Part shown: one piece after another, positions 46,010 to 58,478 of the stretch
How positions within the stretch are numbered: position 1 is the first letter of the stretch
How the letters are laid out: the number at the start of each line of letters is the position of its first letter
DNA from: Otatea glauca
Taxonomy: Eukaryota; Streptophyta; Magnoliopsida; Poales; Poaceae
NCBI GenBank assembly: GCA_036346275.1
Contig: JAYEVK010000030.1
Location: 1-64,000 of the forward strand
Direction of reading: 5' to 3'
DNA: 64,000 nt
Notes under the pieces: generated by a model
Database searches by the model: none
Told to the model about the DNA's origin: nothing
The model's input: only the letters and a program-made list of their open reading frames with translations
Program-made: the position numbers and the translations under genes

Positions 46010-48742
46010 AATTAGAGAAGGTGGCAGTAGGATGGGATGTGGGAGGAGAGGAGCGAGGGAGAGAGCCCTTGATCCAAGATCATGCTGGTAAGTGCTGAAA
46101 TTTTGAGTGCTTTTAAGGAAAAAAAAAGATATTCACATGCTTCCTAGACTCAAATAATCAAATGAAAAGGAAAACAAGGAACATGTGAGTTTAATGAATC
46201 ACTCGTACCAATCCGGACACTTGATAGAAGGGAAACTCCTAAGGGAATCATATAATTTAATAACTCTCTATGGATTACTTCACATTGAAGGCAAAATCTT
46301 GCTGATTTAAAAATGTGGATAGCTTTACATGCGTGAGTTAATTTACTCTGAACCTAAGAAAAACACTTGGCCCGGCTCAGGTAGTTTATCAAGCCTTCCT
46401 CGTCTGGGTCTCAATTTCGGCCCAGAAAAGCCTGTCCTGCTCGTCAGCTGGAAGTTCAGATCCATTCGGAATCTACGCTTCCAAAGCTCGATTGCTTTGG
46501 ATTGATTACTAATTTGATCCATGTGCTCTTGGATCTCTTTATCCTTATCTTCATGCATTGAGTTGATGCCTCTGAGCCAAGTCAGGTAGGTTCTTTCTCA
46601 AGTTGAAAGTAATTCACACATGCTGAGCACTCCATTTGCAGCGCATGCATAAAATCAGGGAAGAATAGGAGATATAAGTGTCATTAATTAGTTTGAACCA
46701 AACTGAAGTCTTCGCAACAATCACATGATTAGAATAATTCGACAAACATCAACTGTTTGGTATGTAATTAAGACAAACTTCGCACACCGGTTTTCTGACT
46801 AACAGCTAGCTACCATTCGATTATCACTAACAATAGCTAGGCTTCCGATCTACACAAAAATAGTTTGACAAGCGTATATAGTGTGATGTATTAGGTATAG
46901 CCTGGACAGTTAAAAAAAAAGGTTATATAGCCTGGACAACCATGTATAAGAAGATAGCGAACGTGGTTAGCCATGCCTGCCGACAAAGACTATATATGCT
47001 TGTGGATAACGAGAGAGAGTGGAGGATATACCTTTGGCTGCAATTTGCAATTAATTGTGAAATTAATCAACTGTACGTTGAATACCTTTGGCTGCAACTT
47101 GCAATTAATTGTGAAATTAATCAACCGTACGTTGAACACTGCAACCCATATATTTAAGTTTTACTGTTAAGATTCGAACGTTCTGTTAGCTTGTGTGCTT
47201 TTCTTGTGTTATATATAGAAATGGACGGGGAACTGCACTACTGAACAATGAGGAAATTAAGGTTAAGGATTCATTAGGGCATGGACAGCCTCTGAGAGCC
47301 GTGTTTAAGGATATTGCATTCATACATATATGTAGAGTCGCATGGTTTGGATTCGACGCGTGCGCATTAGTACGAGGCGTGCCTGTGAAGGACGTACGTA
47401 GAGTGTAAACTCTTTATTTTCTTCTTATCCATAATAGAAATTCCGAAAACAGAAACGTAGACAGAAAGGGTTCCTATGCAACTTGAAGCGACTATAACTT
47501 AGCCACTTAGGCGGTACCTATCCGTCCGGCGTTGAATCGAGACAATGCACGGGCCAAATTGCCAAACAGTGATAAGCTATAATGTTACTATAGTATCGCT
47601 ACATCGCAAAAAAAATAAATCGGCACAACGTTTTTGACCAGTGCACTGAAAGATCTGAACCATCATCTTTTGATCTAATGGTCCACGTGCAACTGCTAAA
47701 ATTACTGTCAGCATTGAATCTGTTTCCGTATGGACACATCTGGCTTAGAGCATGCACCCATACAAATAGAGGTCGTTGTTCGATTTTTCCGGCTCTCTTA
47801 ATTTCTTGTGTGCATGGAAACAGATCTTGTGTTAGAAAGTGAATGTGTGTAGTGGGTTAGAGATGTATAGTAGTAGAGATGATTGTTGTCTATGTACTCT
47901 TTCATATCATTTAAAAATAAAACTAAAGATAACTTTTACATGAATGACATCTTAAGAATGTCTTTATGAGATCCTACAATCTTTTAATTATGGCATGAAA
48001 GGTTGTTATTGTAAACAATAACTCATATATATAATCGTGTTTTATGTTGTCTATATGAAGAGACATGCTAGCTATGCACTCTCTCTCTCTCTCAGACGCG
48101 AAAAATCTCACGTGGCAAAATATATAGACAATTAACATTATATTATTGTGCATACTCTTAGGACATATTATCTTCCGGAAAGATATTATCCTTTTGTAAG
48201 CATGCAGCATCTCTCAACGAGAGAGGAGAGAGAGAGATGGCGAGGTAAGAACATTACACAGCAGTAGGTTTCTTGAGCAATCCGATTGCATCGTTGCGTG
48301 CGCCGTACTCCGAATATCACGTGGATCCGCAACTTTGGAATCCCTAGCTTTCTTTCTGGTCAGGTGTATGGTCCATAGCAGCCTCCTCTCGCAAACAGAA
48401 AGAAATATCAATGAGGGGTGCTTTTGTACTTTTTTTTTATAGTTGTATAAATATTAAAGTATGAATGAAGGGTAGATATTGATTACTTACTCTTTCGCTT
48501 GCTTCAAGATTTGTGCGACTTGTATTGGGAGGAAAAGCATTGAAGCACTACTCAATATCAATACTGTTTTTTCTATTTCTTTTGTAGGAAAAATATCGAT
48601 CACTGATCTTAACACAAAACTGCCCATTCTGGTCTTCTATCCTATACATACCTAAAATTAATTTGCATATCCTTCTTTTTTTTCATCATGCTTGTTTGAT
48701 TAAAAATAAAGTCCTGCCGCATGGGTTGTTCTGGTGTGTGTT
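46010..48742. other. Intergenic DNA
   Basis: No gene recognised. It contains a 54 bp tandem duplication (listed separately), a CT/GA microsatellite near 48078-48093 and 48220-48238, and otherwise AT-rich sequence. Confidence 0.4.
47028..47135 (+). repeat. 54 bp perfect-phase tandem duplication
   Basis: Two 54 bp units (47028-47081 and 47082-47135), each beginning ATACCTTTGGCTGCAA and ending GTACGTTGA, with only two differences. The period is a multiple of three and keeps open a small frame at 46942-47157 (71 codons) in which 18 residues are repeated; that frame is not recognisable as a gene. Confidence 0.9.
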
Positions 48743-51700
48743 TGTAACATCCCGAAAAATGGAATAATATAAAAATTCATATTTCGAATTTGAATATCTT
48801 TGTTTCTGATTTTTCCTGACATGATTGGAATTTATTTGGATTTCTTTGAAATTTTGTATTGAATGAAAAATCAATCAAATACAATTAAAGAATGGATAAT
48901 GGTAAAAAGCTAAAATGGTAGAAGTAAAAATTTGGAAAAATTACCATGGAACCCTAATCATACTGGTAAGTCAGTAAAATCAACAAGTAAAATTTTATGC
49001 ACAGAAAAATGGGTAAATAAAATGAATGACACCTCTTTTGACTAAAAACAGTGCAAGTCAGAATTTGTGTAAAATATCCGAATATTATCTGGAGCTATAA
49101 AATTACCATAGCACCCTTATAGCAGTTTTACACCTGGTAAAAATATCATGATTTGATCATGTCGGCAAAGCCCTCTAATAATTCAAAACAGAAACAATCA
49201 AAACTAGAAATCCTAATGTCAGAATTTTTATAAAATATTCACTTGATTTTTTGACTTGAAATTTTTTGGAGATATTATTAAGACAAAATTAATACCAATA
49301 AAAAGTTTGGAAAATAATTAATATGATTTACATCCTAAAATAAATAAAATACCGAAATGCAAATCCTGCACAAGTCCACGTCGAATTTTAAATAATACAT
49401 TACAAGATATTTTGACCTACAAATTTTAATGAGGTAAGAATACTACCAGGAGAGGTCATTCAAAAGTTTCACGAAATTACGCAGTGATCTAATGGCCATT
49501 TAATGCCCACACGGGACGGTGCAGGCTGAGCTTATCCCTTTGCCTCATCCTCTCTCTCCGACATGTGGGGCCAACACCTTTGACCGTAACCGTTCAACGG
49601 CAACGGAAAACCCCTCAGACACTGACTGGTGGCCCGGACCCGCTTGTCGTGCTGCCTTGCTCTTCTCTCTCCTTTTCCCTCTCTCGCCGCGAACTCTCCC
49701 GAAGTCTTTGCGCCGACTTCGCCGATTCAACGATCGTCGCACCACTTCGCTCGATCCAAAGCCACGTCCATCCTTGAAGTCTGCGCCATGCCCTTTCATC
49801 CTCATGTCATTTCCTGCCGAGAGATCGCGCCATGCACTAAAGCGCAAATGTAACCGCGCAATTCCATCTCAAGTTCAAACCACTGAACGATCTTTTCTCC
49901 TATTATAAATACCAGTGCTACATCACATTGAAGTTCCCTTCTTTTCATCCACTCCTAGAACCGAACAATCAAGCCAAAAACCGTGTTCTTCACCATTTCG
50001 CCAGAAAAACCGAAAAGGGGAAGAAACTTCAATTCGGGCAAATTGGTTAGCAATTCTTGAAATTGATTCTCCCTTTAGCTTCACCTGGAACTGTAGTTTA
50101 CTCATCACGCCGGAATTCCATCTCTTTTCGCCTGCAGAGTCTCCTCACCGGGCGCCCTTCTTCTCCAACTCCGGCGCACGGTGGCGCGCTTCCTCGGCCA
50201 AGATCCGCCCTGGCTGACCGCCAAAATGGAATGCTCAGACCTCGTAGAAGCTTAAACCGCCACCGATTCAACCGGAGGTCCCTTCCTTTTCTTCCCCGTG
50301 AGCCGCACCTCCCTCCACCGCATGCCGGTGGTAGCCCATTCTGCCGTCCCCGCCGGTGAGCGACCCCACCCCCGTGTGCGCGAAGACCCACTGGTGCTCG
50401 TCGTGGAGCCCGTTCACTGGCTCCGGCCTTCCTTCGCCGGCCGTGGCCATGCCGTCGCCCTGCTTTGGTCACTGCCTCGTGGGCCCGCTTTGTCGCCGGA
50501 CAAATGCAACTCAGTTCAACTGTAAAGGCGCCTTCATTTGTAAGGAAAACGTATTTTGATTTTTCCGTAAATTTAGTATACCAAGTGAATCAAACATTGA
50601 TAACTTTTGCATTGTAACTTCAAATTGAATGGAATAAAATTCTTAATTCATCTAAAATCTAGTTCTTTCATATTATGCAATAACATTTTAAAAATGTTCA
50701 CTAGGTAAATTTGAAATTCAAATTTGAAAGAAAGGGCTAAAAACACACTTCATATTAAAATGTTGTAAACAAACTTAAAAATGAATGGAACCAATTTTAG
50801 TAAAATACTCATGCTTCCAGGAGTTCAAATATACAAAATATTTAAATTTCATTATGTTAGAGTTACTTTTTATTAAAGAATGTATTCAATGCATTAGAAT
50901 TTCGAATAAGCATAATTTGAATAATGAAAATATAGAATAAGTAAAATTTAGTTTGTAAATATTAGCATGGCAGTAGAATACCTTAGTTTGCCAAAATATT
51001 TAATAAATGAACTTGATTTGAATTAACTTGAAAAGAATGATATAGCTTAAATATAAAATGTGTATATGTATATGGATAGAAAGTTGAATATGTTAGAATA
51101 TGGGTCAAATGAATTCAAATGATCGCTAAATCAGTTTTATTATACCTCTGGCAGTATAAGGTTTCCAGATATAAAATAATACTTAAAGTTTACTACATAA
51201 AACAGTAAATAATTAATAGTCAAAATGTAAATACTTGCATAATTAGAATAGTTGTAACTTTCGTAAATAAACTCTGAATTTGATAAAACCAAATCCTATA
51301 GCCCTGAAAAATAGTACCCCTGCTGTGAAGACAAAAATACCTTATGTTTGTGCAAGGATGAAATAAAATAACGATAGACCCTAATGATCGTTTATAGGAA
51401 AAACATTTCGAATAAAAGCCAATTGTCGCGAAACTAGCTTTCAATTATTTCTAGAGTCATGCCCTATTAATACCTGAAAAATGAGTAGATTATCCTAGGC
51501 GGTATAGTCGCAAACTTGTATCAAAACTGAACTCTCATCGAGTAAAAATTGAACTATCAAGCTTTTTCACACCGTAGAACCCTCGTCTAAATGCGAAATT
51601 ATGGAAATCAGTTTAGAAATGATATTTAGGATATGGTCTACCATATTCTAGAAAAATATTTATTTACATCTTATTTTTCAATTTAATCTTGCTAGTGAAT

Positions 51701-54060
51701 ACCCCTAAAAAGTATGATTGTCGCAACCTTTTATATCACCTAAGCATTTTCAACTATGAAAATAATATCTCGTCTAAAAGCTAAAATATATGAAATCAGC
51801 CTAGATTTGTTCACCAAAGTATATGCTATCCAATTCCGAAGAAATAATCTTATTTCGTCATGTTTGGCATGTAAACTCTAATAGTCGAATAACCCTTAGT
51901 TTTATGTTTAGAGAACCTTGCCGTAATAGGAATGAGTGAACCTTGTAATAAGGAATTTGTAGTTAATGAAATTGTATCACCAGAACCTTCTTAAAAATCA
52001 TAAATAAATCTAATTAGCTAACTACCAGTTATAACTTATTTAAAACCTTTCTTATGCAAAATCTTAAGGTTAAGTGTTCAGCATAACCCTTAACTAGTGT
52101 TTTAATTCTTTTAATCCAAATAATTTTAGCATCTATAATTCGATATCAAGAATACTAAAATTCATAGTTTTAGCCTCTTGAATTCATAAATCAAGAAAAG
52201 ATAATCTATAAAAGAAACCCTGTTTTGTTATCTCAAAACCAATAAGTATGAATGTGTAAGTATCTAAATCATGAGATCCTCAATAATTCAAACCCTAAAT
52301 CATCCCTGTTTTCTGCAATGAATCTTTATTTGATTTTCATGCATCTTCTTTTCGCCCTTATTGAAGTTTATTATTTGCTATATTTTCCGATCGATCGACG
52401 TGTAGAATCCGACGTTCCTTCCTCCGTCGTTGCCTCCGTCACCGTGTGATCGCATCTTAAATAAATAAACGATATATAAGCAAGGCAAGCACCCTCCTTT
52501 GACCATCTTGATCCCGAATTTAATTTGCATTGTTTATTAAAATGTTTTATGCATCGTTTACTTTACGTAAATGGCTATTTTGTGGTACTTGGTAGTTATA
52601 CCGTTGTCTCATGAAACTTCCTTGATAAGTATGGATATGTGTACCTTGATAACCATAGATTGAGCTCGACAATTACTTAATGTCATTGTGGTTATATGCG
52701 ATTACTTCTATCCATGCTTAGCCATGCTTTTAGAACAAATGAGAATGATGATCAGATCAAAACTTGTTTCTTAAGAAATGGAAAATGTTGGAATTAAAGC
52801 TGTTGGTTATGGGTATTTTGATTAAAACCCAAAATAAAACTATGGTTTTGATGCGGCGATTATTGGCAATAGCCGAGGTGCAAAGGATTTGCACGTAGTT
52901 AGGGTGGAGTATCGCCCGTGTCAGATTAAGGACCGAGCAATGGGACGCTATAGATCCAAGAATTTCGTACAACCACGAGGGCTTGTATGGGCGGGTCTTA
53001 GCCTATTAAGTTGTTTAGGTGTGGCTTTGCATCTAAGGAAGGCGGAGATTGCACAAGCATTCCGGTTGATCTGTCTGTAGGGGTCTACTTACCAATGCAA
53101 CGTGTACGCCTTGCCGTGATGTAAACGTGGTGTTGGGTGTGTTGTGAAAGGAACCACGTCTTGGGTGAGTGTTTCTGTTTTCATGGCGAGGGTCAAACGT
53201 CCCGGGCTGGTTCAAAGCCACATCTAGATAATGTAACGGCTCTGTATGATCTCCTTGCCGACACACCAAAGGAAGTGTGTTAATTGATCTGGCAAAAGAG
53301 GTTGATCATTCCTTGTGGGTAAAGCTGTACACCTCTGCAGAGTATAAATCTAATTAATTAGCCGTGTCCGCGGTCAAGGACGCTTGGTGAAGTCATTCCA
53401 ATGTTAGAATGCTTTTGTATTTCCAAAAATTGGGTTTTGGTTTGGAACCTTTTTAGCAGCTTTTGCTTATGTCAAAGGATCGATATTGTTGGATTCCATT
53501 TCTGGATTATTCGATATTCGCGATGGATTGTGAATATATTACTTATGCTTTACTTATTTCATATCAGTCAATTATGTTTTTATAAATTCCGTTTGCAAAT
53601 AACTTGTTTTACAATGTCAATTCTGCTTTATGCAAATTAACTGTAGTAGCCTCCTTTGAAATGGCCTGCATATATTATAGGCTTTGCTCAAGTCTTGCGG
53701 AGTACGAATGTACTCACCCTTGCTTATATGTGGTTTTAGGTGGTTAAGTTGTCGAGCTCAAGGTCCCTTTCGCCGCAGTTGCGGGTTTCTCTTCGTCGAA
53801 TCTTTCTAGGATCATGCCTTGTCGATTGCTGTTGGTGTTGGATGGGCACACTACAAGACCTTGCTTCTTTTCTCGCTATATCTCCGATGTAAGAGTTTTC
53901 TTTATGTAATAGCTTCCGCTAATAATATTTGTTGTATGGTTGTGATTCCAATTGGTGTATGTGCGTACTAGCTCTCGATCATGGGACTAGTACGAAATGC
54001 ACATTAGATTTCTATTTTGCAAGTTTGCGAAAATGGGGTTAGATCTGATGTTAAACTCTT
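48743..54060 (+). mobile_element. Long Gypsy-type LTR (Tekay/Del-like), plus orientation, probably solo
   Basis: Starts TGTAACATCCCGAAAA at 48743. It shares with the LTR at 22650-27484 the blocks 'gcaagcaccctcctttgac' (52484), 'catgaaacttccttgataag' (52608), 'aaagctgtacacctctgcag' (53321) and 'catgggactagtac' (53978). A GTGTT on the left (48738-48742) is found again at 54061-54065, which would be a 5 bp target duplication. The 3' end between the recognisable 'gaaaatggggtt' (54036) and that point lacks the expected TGTTACA, so the right border is uncertain by about 25 bp. Reading frames inside (49519-50559) lie in its GC-rich central part and are not retroelement proteins. Confidence 0.65.
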
Positions 54061-54065
54061 GTGTT

Positions 54066-54313
54066 TCAATCAGCTCATCTTAGGATTACTCGGACTAGCG
54101 GATCTTGTTGAAATTATAAACAAACCAATCGAATTAGGTTCAAGTGTATTAGAATGCTTGTTCTCTAACCGGGAAAGACAAACTCAACCCTTGCCCAAAA
54201 CCCATGGATAGGCTGTGCTAAAACCCAATGAAAATAGTGGAAATATTTTCTAATTAAGCTAGAAATGAAAGGGAATGGGTAGCCTACTCTAATATAAATT
54301 CAAAATTTTCTAC
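54066..54313. other. Short intergenic spacer
   Basis: Sequence between the long LTR and the hAT element; no feature recognised. Confidence 0.4.
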
Positions 54314-54972
54314 CAGATAACTAGAGGTGGGTCGTGCGTGCCGGGCGATTTGACGGCCCATCGTGCTTCGGGCGAACCGTGTGTCAGGCTCGCCAAATCG
54401 GCGTGCCCAAGATAACTGTGAGCCGCCCTGGCGAGCCCAAGTCGATCCATTTACACTTCGCCGTCGCGTGCCCAAGCCCGTCCATTTACACTATTGCGAC
54501 GAGAGGAAATGACTCAAATTTACTTGTAGTAGCGTGCGTACGCGATGCTACGGTGCAGCGAATGTATAGCCACCTTGATCAAAGAAATATGTAGATCTAC
54601 AATCGAGCAACACGCATTCGCTTAGATCATCCAAAATAAAGTGGGGCCATGCATTGTGCCAATTAATTAAATCATTATTAGCGAATACACATTCGTTCTC
54701 TTGTGTATCTCTGGACAAATTAGCAAAGTAAGTAAATAAATGACAAGAAGAAATGTGCACGCAAAGCAAGGACTAAATGAAAGCATGAGAAAGAAACATA
54801 CTGTGTGGATATCAGTATTACTAGCAATGGACACAAATATTGGGGAAAAAGAAGTAAATTTTATTAAATCTTGAACATGTATAGAGTTACTGCCTCGTTA
54901 AAAACCTTACACCCCGGTGTGGGGTACCCCCGGTAAGGAAAAGAGTACAGTAACTATGTTTATATACATAGA

Positions 54973-56868
54973 CTACCCGAGGCTGAGATTGTCAAAGTCA
55001 GCTACCGCGTCAAGTGATCTCTCCGATCCTCGGGCGATATTGTGTCCTCTCATCGTGACGCTCCCAGTCTTTGAGGCATTTAATTGCCTCAACCATCTCA
55101 GTGTGAGAGACGACCTCCTCGGCTCAAGTATCCTCCCACCAAAGCGAAAGTGAATTCGATGAGACGGTGGACACCAAACCGTAATCGTCTTGTGCGAAAT
55201 GGGATAGCACGGGTAAATACGTTGGTTATTCTTCCACCACAAAAGCAAGCTAAGTTGATTTTCCTCGTCCATGTCAAGCTCGGTCTCACGAAAGGCGGTC
55301 GAGGTAGTGGTTGATTTCTACCCGTGGATTCCATTGCGGTCTCGCTTCGGCGCTTTGAAGACGAACGAAGACTTGCCTTTAGCTTCTTCCACATGTTTGA
55401 AGTGATCGAAGCGCCTCGTGCTTGTTGCGTTGTTGAGGTAGATCTTCGTGCTTCACTTCTGGTGCCAAACTTCTCGTAATATTTGTCGAAAATTCTGAAA
55501 AACTCGTTATAAACATGAGTATAGGCCTCGGAGAAATCAAGATCGAATGCCTTACCTATTCCCTCGAAGGCGCCCTACAAGTCAGAAAATTTTCTCTAAG
55601 GATCCAAAATGACAGCAAAACAGTACAAATGTGGAATAGCTTGAGAATATTTTTAAAAATTTTTGCTCCATTGGTTCTATAATGGGACGTAAAATATAAT
55701 TATCTCTATTTTCTTTAAAAGCATTAACAATAAGCCAAAGCCACTCGATGACTAAGCAAGAAGTTGGGTGGTCACACCGGATAATTGTTTAGTTGCATCG
55801 TAAATTTTTTAAAAAAAATACAAAAATGACTAGCAATTATCCAATCCGCGTCAGCAACCAATACCTCACCATTATTGCAGTTGACGAAGACAGTGATAAT
55901 GTGCTCGTAGTCTTCGCACCGATGCAGCATAGTATAAGTTGAGTTCCATCTAACCTTCATATCAAGGTTGAATCTTCTTGGTTTCATATTGTTGGCCTTG
56001 CGACTCGAGGCTGGCAAACTTTACGGTGAATTAGTAATAAAATCGATAGCACTACGTATGCCCTCCAAAGTAGGTTTAATTACATGTAAACATGCCTGTA
56101 CAATGAGATTAATAATATGGCATACGCACTCGGTGGAGTACAAAACCTCCAATATAAGTCTCCAGTGCGGTGAGAGATGCTCCATAGCCGTTGTGTTAAT
56201 GATGCATTGTCAAGAGTAATGGAAACAATTATACTTTCTATTTTAAAGTCACTAACAACCTCAAGTATACGGGTAGCGATAGCATGTCCGGTGTGTGACT
56301 CGAGATTGGCCTAAAACCTATGACCCTTTTGTTTGAAATACGTACTGCGTCATCTAGGTAATGCAACAACACTAATATATCTTGCTCTTTGGTGAGAGGA
56401 AGTCCATATATCAGATGTTAATGCAAAGGAAGAACTAAGTGTCATAAAGATCTGTTTTAACATTTCTAGTTTATTTGTAAATATTTTACAAATATCACGT
56501 GTAGTTGTTCTTCTACTAACATGTTGGTATTGCGGGCAAAAACTACGTTGCACCATTCTCTCAAAATTAGAGCTCTCACCCGTTCTAAGCGGAAGATCCT
56601 TCGTAACTATGTAACGTGCAATTTCGTCTCTAGCTACGTCGGCGTTGTATACCCATGTGCTTACCAAACCGTCGGTGTTAAAGTTGAGCTGCGACTGCAC
56701 GCCCTCGCCCAGCCTCCATCCGACCGATATCTTCCTCAAGCAATTCTCCGCGTGTCTCTTTAGATGACCTGTACCACCACATGCACGTGTAGATAGTTTA
56801 GCTTGACAGTACTTGCAAACAGCATACACTACCTCACGTTCGTCTACAATTTCGACGGTTCTGTCCAT
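54973..56868 (-). pseudogene. hAT transposase (BED zinc finger, hATC domain), pseudogene
   Basis: The N-terminal frame 56868-56350 contains a BED-type finger (VCKYCQAKLSTRACGGTGHLKRH; Cys-x2-Cys and His-x-x-x-x-His region, about residues 17-45). It also has TSDIWTSSHQRARYISV near its end, typical of hAT cores. The next piece (56017-55772) contains MKVRWNSTYTMLHRCEDY, the conserved RWNSTY.ML motif. The C-terminal piece (55272-54973) has LLWWKNNQRIYPCYPI and FGGRILEPRRSSL, matching the hATC dimerisation domain (W.....YP.L, G......R.SL). Frameshifts and stops separate the parts, so it is inactive. Order, spacing and direction match Ac/DAYSLEEPER-type proteins. Confidence 0.88.
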
Positions 56869-57319
56869 ATGTTGCCGGCACCACGCGTCGACTGCTGGCT
56901 ATGGACACCCGTGCTGGCTGCATCGATATATCGGGTTGCGTGTTCGGTGGATATCGACGCCCGTCCCGATGCACCGAGGTAGCGCATCCGAGCTCGGTGC
57001 ATCCGGAGTGTATGAGGCATCCTCGATGCCGTGCATGCCGTCCAGATGATGGTCATCCATGCCATAGTCTCCCATGCTGGGGAGAGTTGGCGTAGGTCGA
57101 TCTCTTGATCCTGACGAGGGGGATTAGAAGAGCGCGGGCGTGCTCTCCTGCTCTTGCTCTTGCAAAACATTTTATTTCACAACGGGAGAGCAAAAAAAGA
57201 AAGCAAATAGAGAGATGTGCTGATGTACAGAATTTGTTGAGCGCCTGAGAAAAAATGGGCAAGAAGAGAGAGCACGAGAGAGTTGTGCAGAACAAATACA
57301 AGCCGTCCATGTTTTTATG

Positions 57320-57660
57320 GTGATTCCCTCATCGTGAACGTACGTTCAAAATCGTGCTAGAGAGCAGGATGGAATCAATCAATCACATCGTTGTCTCCCT
57401 TGCGTTCAAAAAATAATCAGGCGCGTGATTTCTCTTCCCGTGATTCCCTCGAGTGTGAGCGTCCGTTCAAAATCGTATTAGAGAGCAGAATTGCGCGGTT
57501 GCATGCATGCACACACAAAAGCAAGATGAAAACGCGATGTTACATCGCTATCTCCCTTGCATTCAAAATACATCAGGCGCGTGATTTTCTTCCCGTGATT
57601 CCCTCGAGTGTGAGTGTCGATTGAAAATCGTGTTAGAGAGAGCAGGAATCGCGCGATTGA
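57320..57660. repeat. Three diverged tandem units in the hAT 5' region
   Basis: 'gtgattccctc' followed by 'gttcaaaatcgt..tagagagcag' recurs at 57320, 57440 and 57595, spaced 120 and 155 bp. The second and third units share 'caggcgcgtgatt' and 'gcatgcatgcacacac' type sequence. The array lies upstream of the transposase start on the minus strand. Confidence 0.75.
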
Positions 57661-57779
57661 TATGCATGCACACACAAAAACAAAAATTTTTGACATGCAT
57701 GCACACAAAAACAAAATTTCTTACTTTTTCCCTTTTTTCCTCTCTCCTTACTTTTCTCTCCTCACTCTCTCCCGGTTTC

Positions 57780-58150
57780 CTCATGTGGCCCACCACTGAC
57801 TGTGTCCTGCCGCCTCACTTTCCCCCTCGCCCGCGGCCACCGGCCTCCCTCCCCTCCCCACGGCCGAGGCCCTCCCCACGGCCACGACCTCCCCTCCCCT
57901 CTCCCATGGCCGAGGCCCTCCTCCCTCCCGGCCGCGGCCTCCCGCCTCCTTCCTCGCTGCGACGAAGTCGCCTCCCAGCCGGCCTCCCGCTCCCTCGGCT
58001 CGGCTTCCACATGTGCCCTGCTCACCTCCCTCTCCTCCTTCACTCGCCGCCGCCGCTTCTCCTCCGGCCCGGCCATGGCGCGGCGGCTAAGAAGACACCC
58101 TCCAACACGGCGACGTGGGCGAGGGCGCGGGCGAGGTGAGGTGAGGGCGG
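57780..58150. other. GC-rich, C-rich tract inside the hAT 5' region
   Basis: Repeated 'cctcccctccccacggccga' type phrases with long open frames on both strands (up to 213 codons at 57762-58403 on the minus strand). The frames are proline-, arginine- or glycine-rich and look like composition effects, not genes. It may be a captured CpG-rich gene promoter or exon. Confidence 0.5.
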
Positions 58151-58478
58151 TGGGCGCGCGCGAGGGCGCATGGCGCAGCGCGAGCGTGGCAGAGGCTAAC
58201 ACCGCTGCGTGCCCCGGCCGCTGGGTCGCTGCGCCGCCTTCGCGCGTCTCGGCCTCTCCGGCCGGCCAAAGACAGCACGCCCAAACGGCCATGCCGGGCC
58301 GTGCCACCCATCGTGCTCGAGTTTTGGGCCCACCACGGCCCGAACTACGATGAACGGGCAGACGCACGACGGCCCTAACGTCTTGCGGGCGGGCTTGGGC
58401 CATGTCGTGCCCTCATCGCCTCGGCCGCCCACCGAGACACGACCATGTGCCCACCACTACGCATAACTAAGGAACCAT

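Larger units (their letters stand above)
54322..58459 (-). mobile_element. hAT-superfamily DNA transposon
   Basis: 4138 bp. The left end TAGAGGTGGGTCGTGC and the right end (reverse complement) TAGTGGTGGGCACATG are inverted repeats. They are followed inward by GC-rich subterminal sequence with GCCGGGC, GGCCCATCGTGC and GGCCGTG-type motifs on both sides. The flanks CAGATAAC (54314-54321) and CGCATAAC (58460-58467) match at six of eight positions, as expected for an 8 bp hAT target duplication that has decayed. A broken transposase is encoded on the minus strand. Confidence 0.85.

Noticed and set aside
57762..58403. 213-codon minus-strand and 183-codon plus-strand frames
   Set aside because: They overlap each other in a C-rich tract inside the hAT element; composition explains both.
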